A stretch of DNA of 64,000 nucleotides from Microbacterium sp. KUDC0406 (GCF_021582875.1 NZ_CP091138.1:3534001-3598000), one strand, 5' to 3'. Shown: positions 35,798-46,936, counted from the stretch's first letter. The notes: generated from the sequence alone by a model not told the origin. Translations and numbers: made by a program.

Positions 35798-37948
35798 ATG
35801 AAGACCGACGTCGTCAAGCCGCAGGGCATCTTCTTCAACCCGGTGCGCATGGTCGTGCCCCTGTTCCAGCGGCCGTACGTGTGGTCCAAGGAGACGCAGT
35901 GGGAGCCGCTGTGGCAGGACATCGTCCGCCTGATCGAGGTCATCGAGCACCATGACCCCGCAGCGACCCACTTTCTCGGTGCGATCGTCATTCAGCAGGT
36001 TCCGGTGGGCCTGGGCAGCCTGCCCGCCTGGAACGTGATCGACGGCCAGCAGCGGCTGACGACCCTGCAGCTGCTGCTCGACGCATTGCATTCCGAGCTC
36101 GAGCGTCGCGGTTTCACGGGTCAGGCCAGCCGGGTGAGCTCGCTCGTGGAGAACCCGCCGGAGCACTGCGACGGTGCCGACGACCGGTTCAAGCTGTGGC
36201 CGACCAATCGCGATCGGCAGAGCTTCTCGACGGTGATGTCGGCGCCGACGCCCGTCGATTACGCGTCGCTCGATCCGACCCGGCTCCGCGATGCGCACCG
36301 CTACTTCGCCGAGTCGATCACTGCATGGCTCGGTGAAGGCGGGGATGCCGAGCGGCGTGCGCGCGTGCTCGTTGCGACGGTGACCGATCGGCTGGAGATC
36401 GCCAGCATCAGCCTGGACGCCAATGAAGACGCTCAGGCGATCTTCGAGACGCTGAACGCCCGCGGCACGCCACTGTCGGCTGCAGATCTCATCAAGAACT
36501 TTGTCTTCCAGCAGATCGAGGGCACCGCTGCCGAGCGCGCATACTTCGAGTACTGGGCGGACTTCGAGACGCCATGGTGGGAGACCGAAGTCACCACCGG
36601 ACGAGTGAAGCACTCGCGGTCTTCGCTGTTCCTGTGGCAGTGGCTCGTCGCTCGCACGCTGAACGACTTCCCGATCCGTGAAGTCTTCACCCAGTTCAAG
36701 CACTATGTGAACACCGTCGCCAAGGACGTCGCCCTGCTGCTGCCGCAGATCAAGCGTGCCGCCGACCGGTACCGGGCGCTGGTCGAGGGGGCTGAGCGTC
36801 AGAGCGGGCCGCTCAGCCGCGATGAGCTGTTCGGCTACCGCATCGGCGTGCTGGACTCCGAGGTCGCGCGACCGTTGCTGATCTGGCTGGACGAGCCGGA
36901 ACAGGAGGGCATCGCAGATGCTGATCGCCGACGCATCCTCGAAGTGCTGGAGAGCTGGTTCGTGCGCAGGGCGCTGGTGAAGGTGCAGTCCCAGGGGTCG
37001 AACCGCTTCATCGTCGACCTGCTGAAGTCTGTGGATGCGCGGCCCAAGGACGAGGTCGCGGCGGCCGTGGAGGAGTTTCTTGTCGCGAGCCAGAGCTCGG
37101 TCGGTTACTGGCCGGGCGATGACGAGGTGCGCGAAGCGCTCACCGGTGCGCCGGCGTACTGGCGCTATCTGCGGGGCAGGCTGCGCATGGTGCTCGAGGC
37201 TCTGGAGGACCACCGGCGCGGCTATCCGGACGGGCAGCGCCTGACGATGGGGCCGATCGTGCGCAGCAAGGCGACGATCGAGCATCTGATGCCGCAGGAG
37301 TGGCGCAAGAACTGGGACACCGGTCTCGATGAGGAGCAGGAGGCGGCTCGCGGTCGTGCGATCCAGCAGCTGGGAAACCTGACGATTGTCACGCAGACGC
37401 TGAACAGCAGAGTCTCGAACGGCGGGTGGGAGGCGAAGCGCTCTCACTTCCGCAAGTCGGACGACGTGCTTCTCACCCGCGACGCGATCGAACTCGCCGA
37501 CGACAACGGCGGATGGGATGAGTCGGCGATCGAGGCGCGCACCGAACAGCTGATCGACGAGATCCTCGCTGTGTGGCCTGCCCCCGATGGACACCGGAGA
37601 CAGCAGGAGGATGCCGCAGATGCTGTGCCGTCGGCGGCGATCGATCTCGCGCAACTCGTGTCATCCGGGTGGTTGGAGGCCGGCACGGAGCTCACCTCGC
37701 GCGAGGGCATGTACGGCGGAGCGCGTGCGGCGGTCGCGCAGGACGGGCGCGTGTACATCGGCGATGTCGCCTATGACACGCCCTCCGGAGCGGGCCGGGC
37801 CGTCGTAGGGCGAGGCGTCAAAGGCTGGCACTTCTGGCGTCTGGTCGCCACCGGGGATTCGCTCGCCGACATCCGGGATCGGTACATCGCGAGCCTGGGT
37901 GACGTCGGTGCGGATCTCGCGATCGACGACGAGGATGAGACCCGATGA
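35798..37948 (+). CDS. DUF262-DUF1524-RAMA protein (GmrSD-like, modification-dependent nuclease)
   Basis: 716 residues. ATG 35798 is chosen because AGGAG lies 9 bases upstream. Order: DUF262 with VPLFQRPYVW (about 22-31) and the ParB/GmrS-like NTPase motif IDGQQRLTTLQLLL (about 81-94); DUF1524/HNH nuclease with IEHLMPQEW (about 494) and LGNLTIVTQTLN ... SNGGW ... SHF; then a C-terminal RAMA-type domain (about 615-697: SSGWLEAGTELTS, DGRVYIGDVAYDTPSGAGRAVVG, GWHFWRL). GmrSD enzymes cut modified phage DNA, and RAMA is thought to read modified bases. It follows the methylase/helicase genes and overlaps the next gene by ATGA. Confidence 0.85.
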   Translation: MKTDVVKPQGIFFNPVRMVVPLFQRPYVWSKETQWEPLWQDIVRLIEVIEHHDPAATHFLGAIVIQQVPVGLGSLPAWNVIDGQQRLTTLQLLLDALHSELERRGFTGQASRVSSLVENPPEHCDGADDRFKLWPTNRDRQSFSTVMSAPTPVDYASLDPTRLRDAHRYFAESITAWLGEGGDAERRARVLVATVTDRLEIASISLDANEDAQAIFETLNARGTPLSAADLIKNFVFQQIEGTAAERAYFEYWADFETPWWETEVTTGRVKHSRSSLFLWQWLVARTLNDFPIREVFTQFKHYVNTVAKDVALLLPQIKRAADRYRALVEGAERQSGPLSRDELFGYRIGVLDSEVARPLLIWLDEPEQEGIADADRRRILEVLESWFVRRALVKVQSQGSNRFIVDLLKSVDARPKDEVAAAVEEFLVASQSSVGYWPGDDEVREALTGAPAYWRYLRGRLRMVLEALEDHRRGYPDGQRLTMGPIVRSKATIEHLMPQEWRKNWDTGLDEEQEAARGRAIQQLGNLTIVTQTLNSRVSNGGWEAKRSHFRKSDDVLLTRDAIELADDNGGWDESAIEARTEQLIDEILAVWPAPDGHRRQQEDAADAVPSAAIDLAQLVSSGWLEAGTELTSREGMYGGARAAVAQDGRVYIGDVAYDTPSGAGRAVVGRGVKGWHFWRLVATGDSLADIRDRYIASLGDVGADLAIDDEDETR

Positions 37949-39177
37949 CTCCCACCCCCGACCTGACCGCACTCGCCACCCTCTGGACCACCGCCCTCGA
38001 CGATGAGCTCCCCGCCGCGCGTGCCCTGCGCCGCGAGCTGCACGCCGACCCGCGGGTGTCGGGCCAGGAGGCGCCCACTCGCGACCGCATCGTTGCTGCG
38101 CTGAGCGACGTCCTGCCCTTCGAGCCGATGACGGATGCCGGTGCCGTGGGGCGCCTGGGCCCGGCATCCGGCCCGTCGATCGCGCTGCGCGCAGAACTGG
38201 ACGCTCTCCCCGTCACAGAGCAGACCGGGGCATCCTTCGCCTCGCAGAACGGGGCGATGCACGCCTGCGGGCACGACGTGCACCAGGCCGCTCTCGTCGC
38301 TCTGATGCGCGCGGCGCGGCGCATCGACCTCCCGTTCGGCCTGGTCGGACTGCTCCAGCCGCGCGAGGAGACCTCTCCTCCGGGAGCGCGGGACATGATC
38401 GAGGCCGGTGTCATCGACCAGCACAGCATCGCGCACGTCATCGGTGCGCACGTGCATCCCGCAGTCGCGACGGGCGCGATCGCCTCGGCCGGAGGGTTCA
38501 TCAACGCCGCCGCGGACGAGATCGACATCCGCATCAACGGCCGAGGCGGGCACGGCGCCTATCCGCACCTGGCCGGCGACACCGTCGCGGCCATCGCGCA
38601 CATCGCACTCGGCATCCCCGAAGTCGTCCGCCGCACGGTCAGCCCGGTGCGGCCGGCGCTGATCAGCGTCGGCACGTTGAACGCGGGTCTCGGCGTCGCC
38701 AACGTCCTTCCGGCCCACGCGCACATCCGCGCCACGATGCGCACCACGGACATCGGTGACCGCGCCGCGCTCTTCGCCGCCGTCAGCACCATGGCCGAGC
38801 GCACCGCCGAGGCCTACGGCACGACCGCGACGGTCACGCTCGTCGAGGGGCAGCCGGCGCTCATCAACGACCACGACCTGGCATTCGGCATCAACGGATG
38901 GCTCACGCGGCTCGGCATCCCCGGTGACGATCCGATGCGGTCGCTCGGCGCGGACGACTTCGCCTACTTCTGCGAGGCTGTCCCCTCTGCCATGCTGTTC
39001 GTCGGCGTCGAGACCGCCGGGGAGGATCCGCAGCCCACTCTGCATCACGCGCGGTTCCTGCCCGGCGAGAGCGCTGTCGATCTCACCGCACGCGCACTGC
39101 TGGCCGGTTATCTTGCTGCGGCAGAGGGGCTGCTGCAGTCCGGCGCGACGCCCTCGCCGGCGTGGCGAGGGCGCTGA
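37945..39177 (+). CDS. M20-family amidohydrolase
   Basis: 410 residues. The M20D metal ligands are visible: HACGHDVH (Cys/His), QPREE (catalytic Glu pair), GAHVHP and the late LHHARFLP. The dimerisation domain contains GRGGHGAYPHLAGD. Members hydrolyse N-acyl or N-aminoacyl groups (amino-acid conjugates, hippurate, indole-3-acetyl amino acids). The ATG overlaps the stop of the DUF262 gene by four bases, so it is translated from the same message; whether this is functional or fortuitous is unclear. Confidence 0.88.
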   Translation: MTPTPDLTALATLWTTALDDELPAARALRRELHADPRVSGQEAPTRDRIVAALSDVLPFEPMTDAGAVGRLGPASGPSIALRAELDALPVTEQTGASFASQNGAMHACGHDVHQAALVALMRAARRIDLPFGLVGLLQPREETSPPGARDMIEAGVIDQHSIAHVIGAHVHPAVATGAIASAGGFINAAADEIDIRINGRGGHGAYPHLAGDTVAAIAHIALGIPEVVRRTVSPVRPALISVGTLNAGLGVANVLPAHAHIRATMRTTDIGDRAALFAAVSTMAERTAEAYGTTATVTLVEGQPALINDHDLAFGINGWLTRLGIPGDDPMRSLGADDFAYFCEAVPSAMLFVGVETAGEDPQPTLHHARFLPGESAVDLTARALLAGYLAAAEGLLQSGATPSPAWRGR

Positions 39178-39347
39178 CCATCCAACGGGCGCGGGTGATG
39201 CGGCAATAGATTCCAATGTCGGAGGCCAGTGCGACCATGAACTATGGCACTTTTCACCGATGTTGCGTCGCTGATCCCCGGCGCCGACCGCGCTGAACGC
39301 CGACCGCACGGGGCGCCGGCGCCGATGCCGATACCGGACGCCGATTC

Positions 39348-39587
39348 TCACCCGCGCGGCGCCAGCACCAGCAGCTCACCCACCTCGCACTTCAGCGCAT
39401 CGCAGATCGCGCGCAGAGTCGAGTAGCGGATGGCCCGGGCCCGGTCGTTCTTCAGCACTGACAGGTTCACCACGCTCACGCCCACGCGCGCGCTCAGCTC
39501 AGTCAGCGTCATCCCGCGCGCGGCGAGCAGTTCGTCGAGCCGGCAGTGGATGCCGGTGTCCTCGTCGTCGGTGTCGGCAGGACTCAT
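39348..39587 (-). CDS. XRE/YozG-like transcriptional regulator
   Basis: 79 residues. The helix-turn-helix is RLDELLAARGMTLTELSARVGVSVVNLSVLKNDRARAIRYSTL in helices (MTLTELSARVGVS, then NLSVLKNDRA, the N-L-S recognition pattern of YozG). YozG-type regulators are usually paired with DUF2975 membrane proteins, as here. It is the last gene of the operon, with a 4-base ATGA overlap. It probably represses the operon through the repeats at 42289-42333. Confidence 0.88.
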   Translation of the reverse strand: MSPADTDDEDTGIHCRLDELLAARGMTLTELSARVGVSVVNLSVLKNDRARAIRYSTLRAICDALKCEVGELLVLAPRG

Positions 39588-40327
39588 ACCAGCCCCTCCG
39601 TCTCCTTCTGCAGCCGTCGCCCGTGCTGCAGCACCGCCGAGAAGGCGAACAGCGCGATCGCGACCCCGATCGGCCAGAACTCGAAGGGCACGAACACCGT
39701 AGCCTCGGGGAGCGCTTCGGTAGGGCTCCAGTCATCGGGGTACCCAGTCCAACTCGCACTCCGGATGAACAGGGCCTGATACGAGGCCATCGAACCGGCG
39801 ATGCCCATCGCCACAGGGCCCGCAACCCCCGCGACGAGCACGATGACCGCGGATGCCCGAGTCGTGCGCACGAGCACAGGGGAGAACGGAGCGCCCCGCT
39901 CGAGCTCTCGGGCCGCCAGCGCCACGAGCACGGCGATCGCCGCGGGCAGCAGCAGCGAGACCAGATGTCCAAATGCCCACAGCAGTCGCGTCGGCCACGA
40001 CACCCCGCTCAATGTGAGTTCAGCGAGGGCGACTCCAGAGGACTCGATCGTCGCTCCGCTCGGCTCGAGCTCCGCACCAGGCAGGGTGGGCCAGACATTC
40101 ACCATCGGCACCGTCATCGTGACGGTTACGGGTATGAGATCGGCTGCCACCCATCCGAGAGCCGAGAGGAGCAGCACCAACGCGGCTGCAGAGGCGACCC
40201 GGCGAACGAACCGGTACGTCCTCTCGTCGTCAGCGAACAGACCCCGCGCGAGCTGCCACAGGAAGACCAGGATCACCGCGACGAGCAGCAGCACCACGGC
40301 CACCGCTGCGAGGTGGAACATGCTCAT
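39584..40327 (-). CDS. DUF2975-like membrane protein, paralogue 4
   Basis: 247 residues, about four hydrophobic segments with a periplasmic loop after the second. It ends with RRLQKETEGLV, shared by all four neighbours. The N-terminus MSMFHLAAVAVVLLLVAVILV is the first helix. The start overlaps the stop of paralogue 3 (ATGA). The DUF2975 assignment rests on topology, the C-terminal tail and the YozG partner; the role is unknown. Confidence 0.72.
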   Translation of the reverse strand: MSMFHLAAVAVVLLLVAVILVFLWQLARGLFADDERTYRFVRRVASAAALVLLLSALGWVAADLIPVTVTMTVPMVNVWPTLPGAELEPSGATIESSGVALAELTLSGVSWPTRLLWAFGHLVSLLLPAAIAVLVALAARELERGAPFSPVLVRTTRASAVIVLVAGVAGPVAMGIAGSMASYQALFIRSASWTGYPDDWSPTEALPEATVFVPFEFWPIGVAIALFAFSAVLQHGRRLQKETEGLV

Positions 40328-40932
40328 ACCAGCCCCTCCGTCTCCTTCTGCAGCTGCACCCCGCGCCGGAACGCGATGCTCATCAGGCCACATACGATCG
40401 CGACCGCGAACATCGGCGCGTACCCCTGGAACCCGACGGACGGCGATGCGTCGGCATCGCCCAGCCCGACAGCCGCGAGCACGCCGTTGCCGCCGAGCGT
40501 GTCTCCGAACAGCATGAGCGCTCCGCCGCCGATGAGGGCACCCGCGATCACGTTCCACACCTGGATCGTGCCTTTGCGGAACAGGTCCCCGCGCAGGGCG
40601 CAGCGTGCAAGATAGACGACGCACGCGATCACGACGAGCGCGGTCAGCACGGATGCCACGACGGACACCGCGATCATCACCACCGAGACGACGTTCACCT
40701 GATCGGAGTAGACGACCCCCTCGCGCACGATCACATCGACCGATCCCGTCTCCGACCCGACCGTGACGTTCGCCGGCGTCTCGTCGACGGCGATGTTCCA
40801 GGCGACGCCGTCCGGCGAGCCGAAGGTCTGCCAGGCGCGCATCGCGCCCCAGTAGAGAGTGAACAGCGCGGCCAGGATCCCGACGCCCACCACCGTCGCG
40901 GCATCCCGGCGTTCACGTGTCGTCGTCGCCAT
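40324..40932 (-). CDS. DUF2975-like membrane protein, paralogue 3
   Basis: 202 residues and four hydrophobic segments. The N-terminal helix follows TTTRERRDAATVV. The C-terminus GVQLQKETEGLV is almost identical to paralogue 4, and the underlying DNA at both ends (CAGCCCCTCCGTCTCCTTCT) is identical, which points to recent duplication or gene conversion. It overlaps paralogue 2 by one base. Confidence 0.72.
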   Translation of the reverse strand: MATTTRERRDAATVVGVGILAALFTLYWGAMRAWQTFGSPDGVAWNIAVDETPANVTVGSETGSVDVIVREGVVYSDQVNVVSVVMIAVSVVASVLTALVVIACVVYLARCALRGDLFRKGTIQVWNVIAGALIGGGALMLFGDTLGGNGVLAAVGLGDADASPSVGFQGYAPMFAVAIVCGLMSIAFRRGVQLQKETEGLV

Positions 40933-41663
40933 CAGACCAACCCCTCCGTCTCACGCTGCAGTCGGTAACCGTGCCGGAACACGACTCCCACGGCGGCCAG
41001 GACCAGCGCCGCGCCGAACGGCCAGAGCTGCACGCTCAACTCGAACACGGGCGGGCCGCTCGGGTCTTCCTTCCCGAGAGCGGCATGGGCTGCCAGAGTC
41101 TGAGAGATCGGCAGCAGCAGATCATGCATGATGCCGAGGACCAGCACGATGATCGCAAGGATGCCCAGCCCCCGCGCCACTCGCGGATCGAAGGGCTCAC
41201 CCGCTTCGGCGCGTGTGGTGACCAGTCGCACCGCTAAGCCGGGCACAGCGAACAGCACGAGACCGAGAAGTGCCGCGAAGAACAGCAGGGAGCGCAGGCC
41301 GAACGCCAGCCCGGCGATCTGCAGAGTGGTTCCGTCGGGCCAGCCGCACACCACGGTGGCCGTGTCGACCGGGGGGACGATGCCGCCGCATGTGCCGAAC
41401 TCCGGTGGCTGAGTGCTGGTGACGTTCGCGCTGACGTCCACAGTCGGCGCGAACAGGTTCTGATACCCGATGAACAGCACACCGATGCCGCACAGCACGA
41501 TCCATCCGAATGACACGGACGACGCGATCGTGAGGGCGATCGCGTTGTTGCCGGACTTCCGCGCCCGGATGCCGACGACTGATGCGATGAAGCCGAGGAT
41601 GACCAGCACGAGCAGCACCTGTGACAGCCCTGCCGCGAGATCCTCAGTGCCGATGGTGAACAT
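40932..41663 (-). CDS. DUF2975-like membrane protein, paralogue 2
   Basis: 243 residues with four or five hydrophobic segments. A periplasmic loop near residues 75-110 holds two cysteines (EFGTCGGIV, TVVCGW) that may form a disulfide, not seen in the other paralogues. The tail is YRLQRETEGLV. It overlaps both neighbours by one base (TGATG), so translation is coupled. Confidence 0.72.
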   Translation of the reverse strand: MFTIGTEDLAAGLSQVLLVLVILGFIASVVGIRARKSGNNAIALTIASSVSFGWIVLCGIGVLFIGYQNLFAPTVDVSANVTSTQPPEFGTCGGIVPPVDTATVVCGWPDGTTLQIAGLAFGLRSLLFFAALLGLVLFAVPGLAVRLVTTRAEAGEPFDPRVARGLGILAIIVLVLGIMHDLLLPISQTLAAHAALGKEDPSGPPVFELSVQLWPFGAALVLAAVGVVFRHGYRLQRETEGLV

Positions 41664-42274
41664 CAGACCAGCCCCTCCGTCTCGCGCTGCAGCCGCCGTC
41701 CGACCTCGAACGCGCTGACGACCAGCGCGAGCGCGATGCCCCAGCCGATCGGCGACGGGTCGAGTTCATAGAGGAAGGCATAGAACTCACCGTCGGATGC
41801 CGGAAGCTGCTGAACCGCCTCCGCTCGCGCGAAGGCTCCGAGGAGCGGACCGATCATCCCGGCGACGACCAGCGCGATCGCGGCGGTGCCGAGCACCGGC
41901 GCCATCGACTTCCGGAATGCGCGCTGCCGGATCAGCGACAGCCCCAGCCACCACAGTGACATGCACACGATGATCGTGGCCAGGGCAGGCAGAGCCTGCT
42001 CGCCCAGCAGCAGCCAGCGGATGCCGGCATCCAGCGTCTCGAACGACACGAGCGACTGCGTGTACGAAGCGGATGCCACTCCTGCGGCATCCGTGAGCGA
42101 ACCCATCTCCGCGTCGTGCACGGGCAGAGCCACCGGCACCGGTGATCCGAAGATCTCGAATCCGGCACGGATCGCGCCCGTCAGGGCCGCGATCGCGATG
42201 CTCACGGCCCCCGTGGCGACGAGGCCGAGGGTGACGGCCTCGAGCATCGACGGCCTTCCGCTGCGACTGTTCAT
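41663..42274 (-). CDS. DUF2975-like membrane protein, paralogue 1 (first gene of operon)
   Basis: 203 residues. ATG 42274 is preferred to ATG 42286 because GGAG lies 6 bases before it; the upstream ATG would overlap the operator. Four hydrophobic segments and the shared tail RRLQRETEGLV. A Leu/Ala-rich first helix follows MNSRSGRPSMLEAV. Being first, it probably sets the expression of the whole operon. Confidence 0.7.
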   Translation of the reverse strand: MNSRSGRPSMLEAVTLGLVATGAVSIAIAALTGAIRAGFEIFGSPVPVALPVHDAEMGSLTDAAGVASASYTQSLVSFETLDAGIRWLLLGEQALPALATIIVCMSLWWLGLSLIRQRAFRKSMAPVLGTAAIALVVAGMIGPLLGAFARAEAVQQLPASDGEFYAFLYELDPSPIGWGIALALVVSAFEVGRRLQRETEGLV

Positions 42275-42288
42275 GAGAAACTCCATAA

Positions 42289-42333
42289 CGACTATCGTTG
42301 TTATCGACTTTCGTTAACATAACGACTCTCGAT
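42289..42333. promoter_or_regulatory. Triple operator for the DUF2975/XRE operon
   Basis: CGACTATCGTT (42289-42299), CGACTTTCGTT (42305-42315) and CGACTCTCGAT (42323-42333) repeat at 16 and 18 bases, each embedded in an AACGA...TCGTT-like half palindrome. The block is strikingly AT-rich for this genome and directly abuts the first gene. It is the likely site for the XRE protein at 39348. Confidence 0.6.
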
Positions 42334-42466
42334 ATGCAGGTCAACACCTCTCGTGAATCCCTGTCCGTCGTGGAGTGCAACCCACTATGCCGACGGCGAA
42401 CACGGGCTTACAGGCATCCTGCGGTCGTTACTCTCGGAGTACCGGCATCAGCAGGGGAGTACCAGC

Positions 42467-44993
<2,527 letters not shown>

Positions 44994-45024
44994 CCCGCAG
45001 CGCTTCGACGGCCTCAGCGGCCCA

Positions 45025-45062
45025 GCGAAAGGGACGGATGCTCCGGCATCCGTCCCTTTCGC
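45025..45062. terminator. Bidirectional terminator after clpC
   Basis: GCGAAAGGGACGGATGC (45025-45041) pairs perfectly with GCATCCGTCCCTTTCGC (45046-45062) around TCCG. The A and T runs at the two stem bases let it serve both converging genes. Confidence 0.85.
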
Positions 45063-45092
45063 GTCTCCGTGGCGCAGGCGCGTCCGCGGCGG

Positions 45093-45449
45093 TCATCCGG
45101 CGGTGAGGAACCACCAGAGCCCGAAGGCGCTCGCGATCGCGCTGATCAAGGGGCCGACGACATTCAGCAGCGGCGTCCCCGCGCCGGTCGCACGTGCGCG
45201 CCAGGCGATGATCCCGTCCAGCGCCTGGACGACCAGCATCGCCACGGCGATCGCCAGCAGCCAGCCGTCGAACACGCCGAAGAAGGGGACGACGGCCAGC
45301 GCGAAGAGGGCGAGGCTGCGGGCGGTCGTGTACTGGGCGACCAGGCGCGTCTTCGGATCGGTGCTGCGGATCTCGACGGCGGAGAAGAACAGACTCGGGC
45401 AGGTGCTGATCACCGTGATGATCGCGAGTACCAGATATGGCGCGCTCAT
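45093..45449 (-). CDS. Small integral membrane protein
   Basis: 118 residues from MSAPYLVLAIITVIS. Four hydrophobic segments: YLVLAIITV, FALAVVPFFG, GWLLAIAVAMLVVQA and the C-terminal SAFGLWWFLTAG. A charged loop EIRSTDPKTRLVAQYTTAR lies between the first and second. It resembles small DoxX/DUF4267-like four-helix proteins, but I cannot fix the family. It is convergent with clpC, and its function is unknown. Confidence 0.65.
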   Translation of the reverse strand: MSAPYLVLAIITVISTCPSLFFSAVEIRSTDPKTRLVAQYTTARSLALFALAVVPFFGVFDGWLLAIAVAMLVVQALDGIIAWRARATGAGTPLLNVVGPLISAIASAFGLWWFLTAG

Positions 45450-45518
45450 AGCCGGACTGTAGCCCCGGCAGCGGGTTCTCGCCACACCGGACCTGCCCGC
45501 GCGATCGCCTCAATCTGA

Positions 45519-45531
45519 TTGCCGCAGGCAA
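45519..45531. promoter_or_regulatory. MarR-type operator
   Basis: TTGCCGCAGGCAA is a palindrome (TTGCC/GGCAA around GCA) placed 10 bases before the -10 element of the marR gene. This suggests autorepression. Confidence 0.55.
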
Positions 45532-45541
45532 CTAAGTGGCG

Positions 45542-45553
45542 TAGAATGCCGGT
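45542..45553 (+). promoter_or_regulatory. Leaderless -10 element
   Basis: TAGAAT is followed by 6 bases and the GTG at 45554. Confidence 0.55.
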
Positions 45554-46066
45554 GTGAACAGTCCGGAGCAGATCCTGCTGGCGTCGCTCACCCACCTGAT
45601 GGCGCGGTGGTCGTCAGCCGGCACGCAGGCGGCCGTCGCCGCCGATGCCGGCGTGCAGATCGACCCGGTCGACCTGCCGCCGCTGTACATGCTCGGGCTG
45701 GAGGGTCCCTCGCGAGCGAGCGCCCTCGCCGCGTCCCTGCGCATCTCGCGCCCCACCACGACCAAGCAGCTGAACCGGCTCGCCGCGGCCGGATACATCG
45801 AACGCGTCCCCGACCCCGCCGACCGCAGAGCGAGCATCGTGCAGTTGTCCCGGCGGGGCGTCGAGGTGCATGCGCGACTGGTCGAGCAGGGCATCGTCAT
45901 GGTCTCGGATGCGCTGACGGGCTGGTCGTCGGCGGAGTCCGCGGCCTTCGCCTCGCAGCTCGCCCGCTTCGTCGGCGCCCTCGGCGTCGACCCCGACTCC
46001 GGTCGCGAACCCGCGCCCGGTCCAGCGCGATCCGCATCCGGATCGCAGAACGGAGAACGAACATGA
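45554..46066 (+). CDS. MarR-family transcriptional regulator
   Basis: 170 residues from a GTG. Winged helix: DLPPLYMLGLEGPSRASALA, then SLRISRPTTTKQLNRLAAAGYIERVPDPADRRASIVQL, seen as RPTTTKQLNRL (recognition) and DPADRRAS (wing). The C-terminal tail is Pro/Ser-rich and disordered. It overlaps the SDR gene by ATGA, so the pair forms an operon, probably autoregulated through TTGCCGCAGGCAA. Confidence 0.85.
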   Translation: MNSPEQILLASLTHLMARWSSAGTQAAVAADAGVQIDPVDLPPLYMLGLEGPSRASALAASLRISRPTTTKQLNRLAAAGYIERVPDPADRRASIVQLSRRGVEVHARLVEQGIVMVSDALTGWSSAESAAFASQLARFVGALGVDPDSGREPAPGPARSASGSQNGERT

Positions 46067-46863
46067 CCCGTACCTACGTCGTGACCGGCTCGGCCTCCGG
46101 CATCGGTGCGACCACCGCCCAGCTGCTTCGCGACCGCGGCGACCGCGTGATCGGCATCGATCTGAAGGGCGCCGATGTCGAGGCCGACCTGTCCACCCCG
46201 CAGGGGCGCACGGATGCCGCCGCGGCGGCGACCGAGCTCGCCGGCGGCACCATCGACGCCGTCATCGCCTGCGCAGGCATCTCGGCCCCGATCGCGAAGA
46301 CGATCTCGGTGAACTACTTCGGCGTGACCGAACTGCTCGAGGCGCTGCTTCCGGCGCTGGCGAAGTCGGATGCTCCGCGCGCCGCCGTCGTGTCGTCGAT
46401 GGCGTCGCTGCAGCCGAACTCGCCCGAGATGGTCGACGCGGCCCTCGCGGGCGACGAGGCGAAGGCGGTCGAGATCGCTGAGGGCCTCGCCGCACAGGGC
46501 CCGGAGGTCGGCTACGCCGTGTACCCGTCGTCGAAGCGCGCACTCGCGCGCTGGGTGCGCCGCGAATCGATCACTCCGGCCTGGGCTGGAGCGCACATCC
46601 CGTTGAACGCCGTCGCGCCCGGGACGGTGCTCACGCCGATGACGGCACAGCTGCTCGCCACCGCGGAAGGGCGCGCGATGGTCGACGCCAGCGTGCCGAT
46701 GCCGCTGAACAGCCACCAGCCGCCGGAGTCCATCGCCCAGCTGCTGATTTGGCTCACGAGCGTCCAGAACACGCACATGGCCGGCCAGGTCATCTACGAC
46801 GACGGCGGGGCTGACGCGACGCTGCGCGGTGACGACATCTGGTCGTGGAACGACCCGCGCTGA
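46063..46863 (+). CDS. Short-chain dehydrogenase/reductase
   Basis: 266 residues of the classical SDR fold. The cofactor loop is TGSASGIG, the catalytic serine lies in AVVSSMAS, and the YxxxK is YPSSKRAL. The N-A-G segment reads VIACAGIS and the C-terminus GQVIYDDGGADATLRG. It resembles 3-alpha-hydroxysteroid dehydrogenase/carbonyl reductase-type SDRs, with a MarR partner that may sense the substrate. Confidence 0.9.
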   Translation: MTRTYVVTGSASGIGATTAQLLRDRGDRVIGIDLKGADVEADLSTPQGRTDAAAAATELAGGTIDAVIACAGISAPIAKTISVNYFGVTELLEALLPALAKSDAPRAAVVSSMASLQPNSPEMVDAALAGDEAKAVEIAEGLAAQGPEVGYAVYPSSKRALARWVRRESITPAWAGAHIPLNAVAPGTVLTPMTAQLLATAEGRAMVDASVPMPLNSHQPPESIAQLLIWLTSVQNTHMAGQVIYDDGGADATLRGDDIWSWNDPR

Positions 46864-46898
46864 CATCGCGACCTCGGGGACCCGGAAACCACCGGGCC

Positions 46899-46918
46899 CC
46901 CGAGCCTGTCGAAGGGCC
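46899..46918. repeat. Family B repeat
   Basis: CCCGAGCCTGTCGAAGGGCC in the gap between the SDR and GNAT genes. Confidence 0.7.
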
Positions 46919-46936
46919 AACCGCGCGGGTCCGCTC

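Noticed and set aside
39178-39347. Short frames starting near 39216 and 39244
   Set aside because: No conserved pattern, and the second runs into the antisense of the XRE gene; nothing else is visible in this gap.
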